DNA of 64,000 bases. Source: Chloracidobacterium sp. (lineage in GTDB: Bacteria > Acidobacteriota > Blastocatellia > Pyrinomonadales > Pyrinomonadaceae). Below are positions 40,471 through 50,029 of the stretch, one piece after another. A program made the position numbers and the translations under genes. Position 1 is the first letter of the stretch, and each line of letters begins with the position of its first letter. The DNA is taken from assembly GCA_016716365.1 (NCBI GenBank), contig JADJWM010000018.1:62001-126000 (forward strand), in the 5' to 3' direction. The notes beneath the pieces were generated by a model. That model searched no databases. It saw only the letters and a list, made by a program, of their open reading frames with translations, and was not told the origin of the DNA.

Positions 40471-42093
40471 ATGAAACTCACATCCTCACTAGCAATAATA
40501 ATTCTCAGCGTCACCGCCGTAGCAGCGCAGGCTCCTGATCTCTCGGCGGAGGTCGACAAGGTATTCGCTTGGGCCAAGAAAAGCGAGCCCGGATGCGCGG
40601 TCGCGGCATCAAAGGAAGGCAAGATCGTCATCAACAAGGCCTATGGCTCGGCCGACATGGAGCGGGAAGTCCCGATCAGCGCCGATACCGTGTTCGACGC
40701 CGGTTCGATCCGCAAGCAGTTCGTCGCCGCCTCGATTCTGCTGCTCGCCGAAGAGGGCAAACTTTCTCTGACCGATGACGTCCGCAAGTACATTCCCGCA
40801 CTTCCAGACTACGGTCACAAGATCACGATCGATCACCTGCTGACGCACACCAGCGGCATCCGCGATTGGCAGCCGCTGCTCAATCTCGCTGGCGGCGACC
40901 CGACGGCGATGTCGATGATCCTTCGCCAGCGTGAACTGAACTTCAAACCCGGCGACGAATGGTCCTACTCGAACAGCAACTATGTGCTGCTGCCGGAGAT
41001 CGTCGCCCGCGTGAGCGGACTGCCATTTTCGGAATTTGTCAAGAAACGCATCTTCGAGCCCTTGGGCATGGGATCGACATCGCATCCCGTGGACCCGCTC
41101 TACCTGATCAAGAACCGAGCGCTTGCATACAGCAAAGATGCGACGGGATGGAAGATGGACATGTATCTCGGCAACGACCGCGGTGGTGCCGGCGGTCTGT
41201 TTACGACGGCGATCGACCTGGTCACCTGGAGCGACGCACTGATGGACAACCGTTTGGGAGCGTTTGTCACGCAGAAGCTACGGGAGGCAGCCACGCTGAA
41301 CAACGGAAGGCGACTTACCTATGCCCGTGGCCTGAGCGTTCAGCCTTTCCGGCGCGGCGGCACACTTGTTTGGCATAGCGGCGGGGCCGCCGGCTACAGC
41401 GCGATCGCGGCCCATCTTCCGGAACACTCGATCTCGGTTGCGGTTGTTTGCAATCAGGATGGAGGTGCTCGCTCGGAATACTCGGGCCGCATTATAGACT
41501 TGCTTTTACCCGGAAGCTTTTCGGATGTTCGTCCGATTACAACCGCACCCGGTGTTGAGCAGGTTGACCTAAGCGGCAAAGGAGGGCTGTTTTTCCAAGA
41601 GGGGATCGGACAGTCGCTGCAGATCGCGGTGGACAATAATTCTCTGGTGGTCGCCGGCGCCGGCATACTTGTCCCCATCGGGGCTGACCGTTTTAGGAAT
41701 CAGCGTCCGAGGCCGACGTTTTTGTCCGAGGCCGAGTTCGAACTGAAGTTCCTCTCTGCCGACCGGATCGAGGTTAAGACAAAGGAAGGCATAGTCTCGC
41801 ATTACCGACGGGCAAGCTCCTGGACCCCGACGACCGATGACCTAAAAGCGCTCGCTGGCACCTATCGCAGCGACGAACTGCTCGCGACCTTTGAGGCAAC
41901 GCCGACGAAAGGCGGATTGAACGTCCAGGCCAATCACGCGAACACAGTCGAGTTCAAGCCGGTCGATAAGGACACGTTCCAGGTCGGCCAGTCGCTCCTG
42001 CGCTTCAAGCGCGATTCGGCCGGCAAGGTCACGGGGCTTGTTTACAGCAATCCGGTTCTCCGCGGCGTGACGTTCACACGGGAGGACAGTTAG
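40471..42093 (+). CDS. secreted serine hydrolase of the beta-lactamase (class C) family
   Basis: A 540-residue protein with a signal peptide (residues 1-19). The catalytic SxxK is SIRK at residues 79-82, the Tyr-x-Asn motif is YSN at 166-168, and the HxG-type third element appears as HSGGAAGYS. This is the D-alanyl-D-alanine carboxypeptidase/esterase family (class C beta-lactamase fold), whose members can be peptidases, esterases or beta-lactamases. A C-terminal extra domain of about 200 residues (lipocalin-like strands) is present. The ATG at 40471 is chosen as the start of the signal peptide. Confidence 0.75.
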   Translation: MKLTSSLAIIILSVTAVAAQAPDLSAEVDKVFAWAKKSEPGCAVAASKEGKIVINKAYGSADMEREVPISADTVFDAGSIRKQFVAASILLLAEEGKLSLTDDVRKYIPALPDYGHKITIDHLLTHTSGIRDWQPLLNLAGGDPTAMSMILRQRELNFKPGDEWSYSNSNYVLLPEIVARVSGLPFSEFVKKRIFEPLGMGSTSHPVDPLYLIKNRALAYSKDATGWKMDMYLGNDRGGAGGLFTTAIDLVTWSDALMDNRLGAFVTQKLREAATLNNGRRLTYARGLSVQPFRRGGTLVWHSGGAAGYSAIAAHLPEHSISVAVVCNQDGGARSEYSGRIIDLLLPGSFSDVRPITTAPGVEQVDLSGKGGLFFQEGIGQSLQIAVDNNSLVVAGAGILVPIGADRFRNQRPRPTFLSEAEFELKFLSADRIEVKTKEGIVSHYRRASSWTPTTDDLKALAGTYRSDELLATFEATPTKGGLNVQANHANTVEFKPVDKDTFQVGQSLLRFKRDSAGKVTGLVYSNPVLRGVTFTREDS

Positions 42094-42103
42094 CAGCCTA
42101 AGT

Positions 42104-42128
42104 CAGTACGACCGGCGGTAGCGACTGG
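42104..42128 (+). repeat. degenerate REP-like element
   Basis: It shares the core GGCGGTAGCG with the palindromes at 29021 and 40418, with degenerate arms (AGTACGACC and GACTGGGG). It follows the stop codon of the serine hydrolase by 11 bases. Confidence 0.55.
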
Positions 42129-42146
42129 GGTTTTAGAATAAAGAAC

Positions 42147-42419
42147 ATGACACCAAACAAAAGACTCATCGCGATCCTTTTGACAGCAGGTTTTCTCCTG
42201 CTCGTCCCGCTGGTTGCCAGATTTCCCTGGGGCCCGTTCGATTTCATCGTCGCGGGCGTCTTGCTTATCGGTGCAGGCGTCGCGATCGAGATCGCACTGA
42301 GGCTTGTCCGCGGATTCTGGCAGCGGGTCGCGGTTTGCGTCGGGGTGCTTTTCTTTCTTTTGCTTATTTGGGCGGAACTTGCGATCGGCGTCATCGGGAC
42401 GCCGCTCGCGGGAAGTTGA
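42147..42419 (+). CDS. small membrane protein
   Basis: A 90-residue protein with about three hydrophobic segments (residues 8-28, 32-50 and 62-84) and no recognised family. It precedes the winged-helix regulator at 42426 by 6 bases and is likely co-transcribed with it and with the DUF4173-like protein. Acidobacterial clusters with this order suggest a shared membrane-linked regulatory unit, but the function is unknown. Confidence 0.55.
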   Translation: MTPNKRLIAILLTAGFLLLVPLVARFPWGPFDFIVAGVLLIGAGVAIEIALRLVRGFWQRVAVCVGVLFFLLLIWAELAIGVIGTPLAGS

Positions 42420-42425
42420 TGGAAA

Positions 42426-42806
42426 ATGTCGAGTAAGAATTTCGCAACAAAATCGAATTCGAACGGTGCAAAGCTGAGAGCACTGCGGGTTGAAGAAGCG
42501 GCCGAGACCGTCTCGAACGAACTCGACAAGGTGATCCACGAGCGGATGCGCCTGGGCATAATTTCTGCCCTCGCGGCGAATGAAAAGCTCAGCTTCACCG
42601 ACCTGAAGAACCTGCTCGACACGACCGACGGCAATGTCAGCGTCCACGCCCGAAAGCTTGAGGATGCAGGTTACGTCACGATGAAAAAATCGTTCGCCGG
42701 CCGCATGCCGCTGACCGAATACAAGATCACGGCCACCGGCCGGAAAGCGCTCGAGCGGTATTTAGATCATATGGAAGCCCTTATCAAAGCAATGAAAGAT
42801 AGGTAG
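42426..42806 (+). CDS. winged-helix transcriptional regulator
   Basis: A 126-residue protein with a winged helix-turn-helix: ERMRLGIISALAANEKLSFT, then DLKNLLDTTDGNVSVHARKL (recognition helix) and FAGRMPLTEYKITATGRKAL (wing). This matches the HTH_34/PadR-like family often encoded next to small membrane proteins. The first 30 residues are a variable, charged lead. It probably represses its own operon. It follows a small membrane gene by 6 bases and precedes the DUF4173-like gene. Confidence 0.75.
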   Translation: MSSKNFATKSNSNGAKLRALRVEEAAETVSNELDKVIHERMRLGIISALAANEKLSFTDLKNLLDTTDGNVSVHARKLEDAGYVTMKKSFAGRMPLTEYKITATGRKALERYLDHMEALIKAMKDR

Positions 42807-42862
42807 GAGCTTGCCAGACCGCAGTTGCTGAGACTGGCGGAGGTGCAGCACGAGAGGTAATT

Positions 42863-44662
42863 ATGAACCAACGGACGCGTACAGGACTTGAGATACTTTT
42901 TTCGGCGATATTACTTGGCGTATTCGGCAACTTGATGCTTCGGCAAACGCCGTGGGGGTTGAACGCGACGCTTTTCGTGACGGCCTTTGTCGGAGTGATG
43001 GCAGCCATAGCCTGGCGGCACCGACGAGAGCTTTTTACGGTAAGGACCGTGGCGCTTCAGGCTGCGATGGTCTTTTTCGCGTCGATGTACCTGATACGCG
43101 ATTCCGTCGAACTCCGGGTCTATGACACCATCGCGATCATCGTGTTAATGGGCGTGCTCGTTTTGCCGAACTTCGGTATCAATCAACGCTTCGCCGGGAT
43201 ATTCCATTATGCGGCCGGCTTTATCTGGTCGGGACTCAATTCGCTGTTTGCACCCTTCGTGCTGCTCGGAGCCGATATTGATTGGAAGTCGATGCCGGGC
43301 AACCGCCTGAGCAAGGGAGTTTTCTCGGTGCTTCGCGGGTTGGCGATCGCTTTGCCGCTATTGCTTTTGTTTGGCGCTCTCTTCATGGCCGCGGACGCAG
43401 CATACGAGAATTTCGCAAACCGCGTCATAAATTTCGACCTTGAGACGGTGATGTCCCACGTATTTCTCACTTCACTGTTCGCGTGGCTGTCGGCCGGTTA
43501 TTTCAGGAGCACGCTGATCGAACAGTTCGCAAAAGCGGCCCCGGCCGTAGTTTCGCCGATCCCGAAGGCCGAAGAGGCCAAGCAGGAAACCAAGCCGGAT
43601 CCGGAAGCCAAAGTTGCGGACGACGGAGCGAGTTTCGTTGACAAATTCACCGCCGAACCGGCCGAAGACACGCCGTTCGCAAAGAACGCGAACGTTGTCG
43701 AACACATCAACACCAGCGATGCGCCGCATAGAAGTGAACAGGCGAAGGTCGAAGGCGAGGGATCGGAACAGGCCCCGGCCGAGCCAAAGAAGCGCGACTG
43801 GCAGAATTGGGACAATACGAAGTTCCCGTCGGTCTTTACGCTTGGGGCGGTCGAAACGGTGCTTATTCTCGGCCTGCTCGACGTGCTTTTCCTTAGCTTC
43901 GTCATCTTTCAGCTTCCTTATCTCTTCGGCGGGATGGAGTTCGTACAGAACACGCCCGACCTCAAGCTTGCCGATTTCGCCCGCCGCGGATTCGGCGAAC
44001 TTGTCGCGGTGTCGTTCCTGGCGTTGCCGCTGCTGCTTGCGTCGCATTGGCTGCTCAGGCGCGACAATTCGAAGAATGAAACGCTTTTCCGAGTGCTTGC
44101 TGGGGTACAGATCGGCCTGCTTTTCGTGATCATGGCTTCGGCGATGCAGCGGCTTGTCCTTTTGACGGGCGATCTCGGCTACGGCTGGACGACGGTGAGA
44201 TTCTACCCGATGGTCTTTATGATCTGGCTTGCGGTCGTGTTCGTTTGGTTCGGCTGGACGGTGCTTCGCGGCCATCGGAACAATTTCGCCTGGGGCGCGC
44301 TTTGGTCGGCGATAATAATGCTCGCCGCGACCAATCTAATGAACCCGGACGATTTCATCGCCCGCAAGAACATCCAGCTAATGCAGCAGGGCAGAGATTT
44401 CGACGCTTATTACAATGCCCGGTTGAGTGACGACGCGATCCCCGCGCTTCTCGAAGGCCTCCCGGCGATGTCGATCGAAGACCAGTGCGCAGTAAAGTCG
44501 ACTCTGCATAACCGCTACGGCGAACTCGGCCAAATGACCGACCTGCGTTCTTTCAGTTTCTCGAATCATACGGCCTTTGACCTCCTGCGGGAGAATGACC
44601 CGGTACTGCATCAAACCACCGATTGCCGGCCTTATGAGCAGAATGATGGCTTCGGTTATTGA
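42863..44662 (+). CDS. DUF4173-like polytopic membrane protein
   Basis: A 599-residue protein with about 10-12 hydrophobic segments in two blocks (residues 10-220 and 325-500). It resembles the DUF4173 family (LPNFGINQRFAG and AADAAYENF near the start, the C-terminal DFIARKNIQL block). Between the blocks is a long, charged, low-complexity loop (about residues 225-320, rich in Glu, Lys, Ala and Pro). A function is not known; the gene sits directly behind a winged-helix regulator, a common arrangement. GAGAGGT precedes the ATG. Confidence 0.7.
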   Translation: MNQRTRTGLEILFSAILLGVFGNLMLRQTPWGLNATLFVTAFVGVMAAIAWRHRRELFTVRTVALQAAMVFFASMYLIRDSVELRVYDTIAIIVLMGVLVLPNFGINQRFAGIFHYAAGFIWSGLNSLFAPFVLLGADIDWKSMPGNRLSKGVFSVLRGLAIALPLLLLFGALFMAADAAYENFANRVINFDLETVMSHVFLTSLFAWLSAGYFRSTLIEQFAKAAPAVVSPIPKAEEAKQETKPDPEAKVADDGASFVDKFTAEPAEDTPFAKNANVVEHINTSDAPHRSEQAKVEGEGSEQAPAEPKKRDWQNWDNTKFPSVFTLGAVETVLILGLLDVLFLSFVIFQLPYLFGGMEFVQNTPDLKLADFARRGFGELVAVSFLALPLLLASHWLLRRDNSKNETLFRVLAGVQIGLLFVIMASAMQRLVLLTGDLGYGWTTVRFYPMVFMIWLAVVFVWFGWTVLRGHRNNFAWGALWSAIIMLAATNLMNPDDFIARKNIQLMQQGRDFDAYYNARLSDDAIPALLEGLPAMSIEDQCAVKSTLHNRYGELGQMTDLRSFSFSNHTAFDLLRENDPVLHQTTDCRPYEQNDGFGY

Positions 44663-44697
44663 CGGTTGTCACGTCGCACGCGCCATTAGGTGATAGA

Positions 44698-45594
44698 ATG
44701 GTCGGCGTGGCGAGAGACCTGATCCGCGAATATATTTCCTATCTGCGTGTAGAAAAGGGCTTGGCGAAGAATTCGCTCGAGGCCTACGAAGGCGATCTGC
44801 GCAAAATCGAAATTTGGGCTGAAAAAAACGGCCTCGAGATAGGATCACTCACCCGCATCGAACTGCGAGAATTCCTCATCGACCAGACGAAGGAAGGGAT
44901 ATCCGAAAGCTCGAAGCGGCGAACGATTAGCTCGATCCGGGGATTCTACAAGTTCCTGATGACGGACGGGCACATTGCGGCCAGCCCGGCTGAAGACCTG
45001 TTTACGCCGCAGAAAGGCGCTTACCTTCCTCGCTTCCTGAACCAGGCGGAGATCGAACAGCTCCTCTTGACGCCTGACACATCGACCGAAACCGGCCTCC
45101 GCGATCGCGCGATCCTTGAATTGATGTATGCATGTGGACTGAGGGTCTCTGAACTTTGCGGCGTTAGGTTGGGCGACATCGATATCGATGCGGGCATTCT
45201 CACAACGACCGGAAAGGGAAGCAAGACCCGCCGGGTGCCCGTCGGATCAAGCGCGATCGAGTGCGTAAAAAGTTACCTCAACCTCCGCCGAAAACACGAG
45301 GATCTGGACGTTCAAACACTTTTCGTAACGCCGCACGGCCGGCCGCTCAATCGGCAGATGATCCATAAGATGATCAAGGAATACTCCGAAAAATGCGGGC
45401 TTGAAGGCGTTTCGCCGCACACGCTTCGCCATTCCTTCGCTACACATCTTGTCCAGAACCGTGCGGACATCCGCAGCGTCCAGCAGATGCTAGGCCACGC
45501 CGACATCTCGACCACACAGATCTACACCCACATCACCGACGCCCACTTGAAAAAGGCCTACGAGAATTTTCACCCGAGGGCAAAGAAACAATAA
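44698..45594 (+). CDS. xerD: tyrosine recombinase XerD
   Basis: A 298-residue tyrosine recombinase. The catalytic set is complete: Arg in ACGLRVSELCGV, Lys in GKGSKTRRVP, His-x-x-Arg in HTLRHSFATHL, His in LGHADISTTQ and Tyr in QIYTHIT. The N-terminal core-binding domain (REYISYLRVEKGLAKNSLEAY) is typical of XerD. With XerC (19686) it would act at dif. The ATG at 44698 is preferred to the upstream TTG at 44659, which overlaps the preceding gene. It looks like a housekeeping recombinase, not a phage integrase. Confidence 0.85.
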   Translation: MVGVARDLIREYISYLRVEKGLAKNSLEAYEGDLRKIEIWAEKNGLEIGSLTRIELREFLIDQTKEGISESSKRRTISSIRGFYKFLMTDGHIAASPAEDLFTPQKGAYLPRFLNQAEIEQLLLTPDTSTETGLRDRAILELMYACGLRVSELCGVRLGDIDIDAGILTTTGKGSKTRRVPVGSSAIECVKSYLNLRRKHEDLDVQTLFVTPHGRPLNRQMIHKMIKEYSEKCGLEGVSPHTLRHSFATHLVQNRADIRSVQQMLGHADISTTQIYTHITDAHLKKAYENFHPRAKKQ

Positions 45595-45672
45595 CGGCCC
45601 GCCGCCCGTATCTTTTCGCTGGGATATGGCAGCCGTTCCGGGTGTGCTATTGTTTTAATTCCAAACAAAAAT

Positions 45673-46368
45673 ATGCATCGCAAAAACGTAAGCCTTGAAG
45701 ACGAAGATCGTTCTGTCGACGGGTCCCGGCGTTCCTTTCTAAAGCGGTCTGCGGCCGCCGGGATAGCCGCGGCGGCGGTCAAGATCGGCGATCCGGTCGC
45801 GGTCGCGGCCAGCCAACCGGTGATCGAGAACGGCATTCCGGTCGAAAAGCTCAGTATCAAGTTCAGCGTCAACGGCAAGGAACAGTCGCTCTCGGTCGAT
45901 ACGCGGACCTCGCTGCTCGACGCTCTCCGTGAACAGCTGCAGATGACCGGCTCAAAGAAGGGCTGCGACCACGGCCAATGCGGTGCCTGCACCGTGATCA
46001 TAGAGGGGCGACGGCAGCTTTCGTGCCTGACGCTTGCGGCAATGTGCGACGGCCGGAAGGTCACGACCACCGAAGGGCTGGCCTCGGGCGACAAGCTCCA
46101 CCCGATGCAGGCGGCCTTTATCGAGCACGACGGTATGCAGTGCGGCTATTGCACGCCCGGTCAGATCTGTTCGGCCATCGCTATGCTCGAAGAGGCGAAG
46201 AACGGCGACGCCAGCCACGTGACCGAAAATATTGGCGTCGTAGCCCGAGGGCAAAAGCTCTCCAAAGCTGAGATCCAGGAACGAATGAGCGGCAATATCT
46301 GCCGCTGCGGGGCGTACCCAAACATCGTCGCAGCGATCGAAGAGGTCCAGGCGGGAGGTGCGAAATGA
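45673..46368 (+). CDS. paoA: Tat-exported [2Fe-2S] subunit of a PaoABC-type aldehyde oxidoreductase
   Basis: A 231-residue iron-sulfur subunit of a xanthine-dehydrogenase-family enzyme. A twin-arginine signal (SRRSFLKRS, residues 17-25) directs the folded complex to the periplasm. The N-terminal [2Fe-2S] cluster is bound by CDHGQCGACTV and the C-terminal one by CGYCTPGQI and ICRCGAYPN. It is the electron-transfer partner of the two following subunits. Its stop overlaps the next start (ATGA). Homology to E. coli PaoA (YagT) is visible in length and motif order. Confidence 0.85.
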   Translation: MHRKNVSLEDEDRSVDGSRRSFLKRSAAAGIAAAAVKIGDPVAVAASQPVIENGIPVEKLSIKFSVNGKEQSLSVDTRTSLLDALREQLQMTGSKKGCDHGQCGACTVIIEGRRQLSCLTLAAMCDGRKVTTTEGLASGDKLHPMQAAFIEHDGMQCGYCTPGQICSAIAMLEEAKNGDASHVTENIGVVARGQKLSKAEIQERMSGNICRCGAYPNIVAAIEEVQAGGAK

Positions 46369-47351
46369 GGCCATTTGCTTTCAAGCGTGCCGCGGCACCG
46401 GCCGACGCCGTCAAGTTCGTTGCTGCCAATAGAGACGCGCGGTTCATCGCCGGCGGAACCAATCTGGTCGATCTTATCAAAGAGGGCGTCGATAGCCCCA
46501 ACGAGCTTGTCGATATCTCGCGGCTACCGCTTTCTACGGTCCGTTCGATGCCGGGCGGCGGCATCACTATCGGGGCCCTGGCAAAAAACACCGACACGGC
46601 CAATCACCCGATCGTCCGAAAGGACTTTCCGCTGCTGACCCAGGCGATCCTTGCGGGGGCGTCGCCGCAGATCCGGAACATGGCGACCAACGGCGGCAAT
46701 CTGATGCAGCGGACCCGCTGCCATTACTTTTACGATCTCGCAACACCCTGCAACAAACGCCAGCCCGGTTCCGGTTGCGCGGCGAAGGACGGCCTGAACC
46801 GCTATTCCGCCATTTTCGGATGGAGCGATTCCTGCGTTGCCGTTCATCCTTCAGATATGTGTGTCGCACTCGCGGCGCTCGATGCGATGGTGAACGTTCA
46901 AGGAATGGATGGAAAGACCCGTACCATCAAATTCACAGATTTTCACCGCCTGCCAGAAGCCTCGCCTGAGAAGGACAACACCCTGGCCCACGGCGAGTTG
47001 ATCGTTTCCATCGACGTTCCAAAGAATAATTTCGCCGCCAACAGCTATTACCTGAAGGTCCGTGACCGGGCCAGTTATGCTTTCGCACTCGTTTCGGTCG
47101 CCGCGGCACTTCATGTAGAACGCGGCACGATCAGGTCGGCCCGGCTCGCCCTCGGCGGTGTAGCACACAAACCGTGGCGTGCGGCCGCCGCCGAAAGCTT
47201 CCTTGCGGGTAAGCGTGCCGAGATCGGCGTGTTTCAACAGGCGGCCGAGCTTGCCGTCAAGGATGCCAAACCGCTGTCGGAGAACGGTTACAAGGTCAAA
47301 TTGGCTCAGCGGGCGGTAGCTAAGGCACTCGGGAGGGCGGCTAACCTATGA
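46365..47351 (+). CDS. paoB: FAD-binding subunit of a PaoABC-type aldehyde oxidoreductase
   Basis: A 328-residue flavoprotein subunit. FIAGGTNLVDLIKEG and ITIGALAKNTDTA belong to the FAD-binding domain of the CO dehydrogenase/xanthine dehydrogenase medium chain. A cysteine-containing insert (CHYFYDLATPCNKRQPGSGC, then DSCVAVHPSDMC) matches the extra [4Fe-4S]-binding segment of PaoB. It passes electrons between the molybdenum site and the iron-sulfur subunit. It overlaps both neighbours by four bases. Confidence 0.85.
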   Translation: MRPFAFKRAAAPADAVKFVAANRDARFIAGGTNLVDLIKEGVDSPNELVDISRLPLSTVRSMPGGGITIGALAKNTDTANHPIVRKDFPLLTQAILAGASPQIRNMATNGGNLMQRTRCHYFYDLATPCNKRQPGSGCAAKDGLNRYSAIFGWSDSCVAVHPSDMCVALAALDAMVNVQGMDGKTRTIKFTDFHRLPEASPEKDNTLAHGELIVSIDVPKNNFAANSYYLKVRDRASYAFALVSVAAALHVERGTIRSARLALGGVAHKPWRAAAAESFLAGKRAEIGVFQQAAELAVKDAKPLSENGYKVKLAQRAVAKALGRAANL

Positions 47352-49543
47352 TCAACGAATTCTTTCAGGATGGGCCGAGCCGCGTGGATGGCCGGGCAAA
47401 GGTGACCGGGACTGCTACCTACGTCGCCGAACACCGGTTTCCGAACATGGCTTACGGGTATCTCGTGCAATCGACGATCGCCAGAGGGCGCATCCTCGAG
47501 ATCGACGCCGCCGAAGCCGAAAAGCAGCCGGGTGTGGTAAAAGTGCTTTCGCACCTTAACCTGCAAAAGCTCGCCTTGCCCGAGCGGCCTGCCGGAACGA
47601 TTCCGCGCCCATTCTATGCGCTGACGTCGCCTGACGTCCTTTTCAACGCCCAGCCGATCGCCGTAGTTGTCGCCGATACGTTCGAACAGGCTCGCTTCGC
47701 GGCGTCGCTTGTCAAGGTCAAATACGAACAGGCCCCGCACCAGACCGACCTTGAAAAGGCGGTCAGCTCGGCATTTACCTCCGGCCGGGAGCAGGCTGAC
47801 CGTGGTACTCCAGCGGAAGCATTCGCGGCTTCGGAGTTTAAGGTCGAGGCCGAATATACCATCCCGATCGAGCATCACAACGCGATGGAGCCGCATGCGA
47901 CCGTCGCAAACTGGACGGACGGCAAGCTGACCGTGTATGACAAGACGCAGGGGATACAGGGTACGACCGGTTATTTGGCGTCGGCGTTCGGTATCGACCG
48001 TTCAAATATCCGTGTCCTTTCTCCGTTTGTCGGCGGTGCCTTCGGTGCCGCACTCCGACCCGGGCCGAACCTGATCGTCGCCGCGATGGCTTCCCGCGAG
48101 GTCAAACGCCCTGTAAAGGTCGTTTATTCCCGCCGCCAGCTCGCGACGGCCCACGGCTATCGCCCGGAATCGATCCAGACGTTAAAGATCTCGGCGAACA
48201 AGGACGGAAAGCTCACCTCGATCATTCACGAGGCGGTCCATAACACTTCGGCCCACGAGAATTTCTCCGAGAGCCTTGTCGGCGTTTCGCGGAATCTTTA
48301 CAGTTGCCCGAACGTCCGGACCGTCGCAAAGATCGCCCGGACCGATCTTCAGACGCCGCTTTGGATGCGAGCACCCGGGATGGTCTCAGGGGCGTGGGCC
48401 CTTGAATCGGCGCTCGACGAGCTTTCGTACAAATTAAAGATCGACCCGATGCAGCTTCGGCTGATCAATTACGCGGAGACCGATCCCGAATCGGGACGGC
48501 CATTCTCCAGCAAGGAACTCCGCGAATGCTACAAACAGGCTGCAGAACGGTTCGGCTGGAGCAAACGCAAGCCGGAACCGCGTTCGATGCGGGACGGAAA
48601 GCTGCTTGTCGGTTGGGGAATGGCGACCGGCACCTGGCCGGCCAGCCAGGCGCCCGCCTCGGCACGTGTGACGCTGAATCTTGACGGGACCGTCCGGGTC
48701 GAGAGCGGCACGACCGACATCGGCCCCGGAACATACACGACGATGACCATAATCGCCGCGCGCACTATGGGTGTCCAGATCGAGAAGGTCACTTTTGTCC
48801 TCGGCGACAGCGAACTCCCGCCGTCGCCCGGACAGGGCGGATCGACGACAACCTCCAGTGTCGGGACCGCCGTCCAGGAAGCGTGCGAGTTGGTCTTGAA
48901 ACAGCTTGTCGAGCACGCGAACAAGATGGAGGGTTCGCCCTTCGTTGGGGTTGACCCTGAAACTGTTGTCGCCGAGGATGCAGCGATCCTCGTTAAGGGT
49001 AAACCTGAGACCAAACGAAAGTTCGCCGACATACTCCGACAGAACAATCTACAGAATGTCAGCCTCCTCCATCGTTCTACGCCCGATCAGGGACGCCGTT
49101 CGCGTTACACGATCGCCTCGCATGCCGCTCAGTTTGTCGAGGTTAAGGTCGATGAAGAGATCGGCCGCGTCCGCGTGACCCGTGCCGTCCAGGGAACTGC
49201 CGCAGGCCGCATCGTCAACCCGAAAGGGGCTCACAGCCAGGAAATGGGCGGGGTCGTCTGGGGCGTCGGAATGGCCCTAATGGAGAAGACGGAGATCGAC
49301 CACAAGCTTGGCCGCATCATGAACCCGAACCTCGCCGGTTACCACGTTCCCGTCAATGCCGACATTGGAGAGATCGAGACGATCTTCGTCGTGGAAGTGG
49401 ACGAGATCGTTAACCCTCTGGGAGCAAAGGGTTTAGGTGAGCTCGGGCTGGTGGGCATCCCGGCCGCCATCGCCAACGCCGTATTTCACGCAACCGGCAA
49501 ACGTGTTCGCGACCTTCCGATCACCCCGGATAAGCTAATTTAA
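47348..49543 (+). CDS. paoC: molybdenum-binding subunit of a PaoABC-type aldehyde oxidoreductase
   Basis: A 731-residue large subunit carrying the molybdenum cofactor (MCD type in E. coli). The length is the same as that of PaoC. Family motifs are present: VDGRAKVTGTATYVAEH at the start, GAFGAALRPGPNLIVAA in the middle and the C-terminal GAKGLGELGLVGIPAA, which contains the catalytic glutamate. It would oxidise aromatic or other aldehydes to acids in the periplasm. The maturation partner PaoD is not seen in the window. It is the last gene of the three-gene operon; tRNA-Tyr begins 95 bases later. Confidence 0.85.
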   Translation: MINEFFQDGPSRVDGRAKVTGTATYVAEHRFPNMAYGYLVQSTIARGRILEIDAAEAEKQPGVVKVLSHLNLQKLALPERPAGTIPRPFYALTSPDVLFNAQPIAVVVADTFEQARFAASLVKVKYEQAPHQTDLEKAVSSAFTSGREQADRGTPAEAFAASEFKVEAEYTIPIEHHNAMEPHATVANWTDGKLTVYDKTQGIQGTTGYLASAFGIDRSNIRVLSPFVGGAFGAALRPGPNLIVAAMASREVKRPVKVVYSRRQLATAHGYRPESIQTLKISANKDGKLTSIIHEAVHNTSAHENFSESLVGVSRNLYSCPNVRTVAKIARTDLQTPLWMRAPGMVSGAWALESALDELSYKLKIDPMQLRLINYAETDPESGRPFSSKELRECYKQAAERFGWSKRKPEPRSMRDGKLLVGWGMATGTWPASQAPASARVTLNLDGTVRVESGTTDIGPGTYTTMTIIAARTMGVQIEKVTFVLGDSELPPSPGQGGSTTTSSVGTAVQEACELVLKQLVEHANKMEGSPFVGVDPETVVAEDAAILVKGKPETKRKFADILRQNNLQNVSLLHRSTPDQGRRSRYTIASHAAQFVEVKVDEEIGRVRVTRAVQGTAAGRIVNPKGAHSQEMGGVVWGVGMALMEKTEIDHKLGRIMNPNLAGYHVPVNADIGEIETIFVVEVDEIVNPLGAKGLGELGLVGIPAAIANAVFHATGKRVRDLPITPDKLI

Positions 49544-49638
49544 TCCTAACTCGCACTTGCGCTCTTTGCCGGTGTTCGATATCATTGGAAATTTGCTAAT
49601 TGGCTCTGAAAACGGCCAATAGCACCTGTATTTGAGAC

Positions 49639-49726
49639 GCATGGGTGGTCGAGCGGTCAAAGGCAACGGGCTGTAAACCCGTCGGGTTAACTCCCTACGT
49701 AGGTTCGAATCCTACCCCATGCACCA
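49639..49726 (+). tRNA. tRNA-Tyr (GTA)
   Basis: Acceptor stem GCATGGG pairs with CCCATGC. The anticodon loop CTGTAAA has anticodon GTA. A long variable arm is present, as expected for tRNA-Tyr. TTCGAAT marks the T loop, and the CCA end is encoded. It starts the tRNA-tuf block. Confidence 0.95.
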
Positions 49727-49730
49727 GAAG

Positions 49731-49793
49731 TCGAAAGGAGAAAGGAGTAAGGATAAAGCGAACCGGTTTTACTTTATCCTCGGTCCTTTCTGA
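49731..49793 (+). repeat. heptad-period inverted repeat between tRNA-Tyr and tRNA-Gly
   Basis: The left arm is made of 7-base steps (GAAAGGA, GAAAGGA, GTAAGGA, TAAAGCG). The right arm is close to its reverse complement (CTTTATCCTCGGTCCTTT), with about 16 of 18 positions pairing. It fills the whole gap between the two tRNA genes. Confidence 0.8.
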
Positions 49794-49795
49794 AA

Positions 49796-49871
<76 letters not shown>

Positions 49872-49902
49872 GTTTTTGCCAAGGCGGTTTTAGAAAAGGT
49901 TC

Positions 49903-49977
<75 letters not shown>

Positions 49978-49983
49978 GTTTTT

Positions 49984-50016
49984 TGAGATTTGAAATTTCA
50001 AGTTTGAAATTTGAGA
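49984..50016 (+). repeat. heptad-period repeat before tuf
   Basis: Units GAGATTT, GAAATTT, CAAGTTT and GAAATTT run in 7-base register and include the palindrome TTGAAATTTCAA. It forms most of the leader of tuf; the GAGAGGA that follows may be part of the ribosome binding site. Confidence 0.75.
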
Positions 50017-50029
50017 GGAAAAGTAAGAG

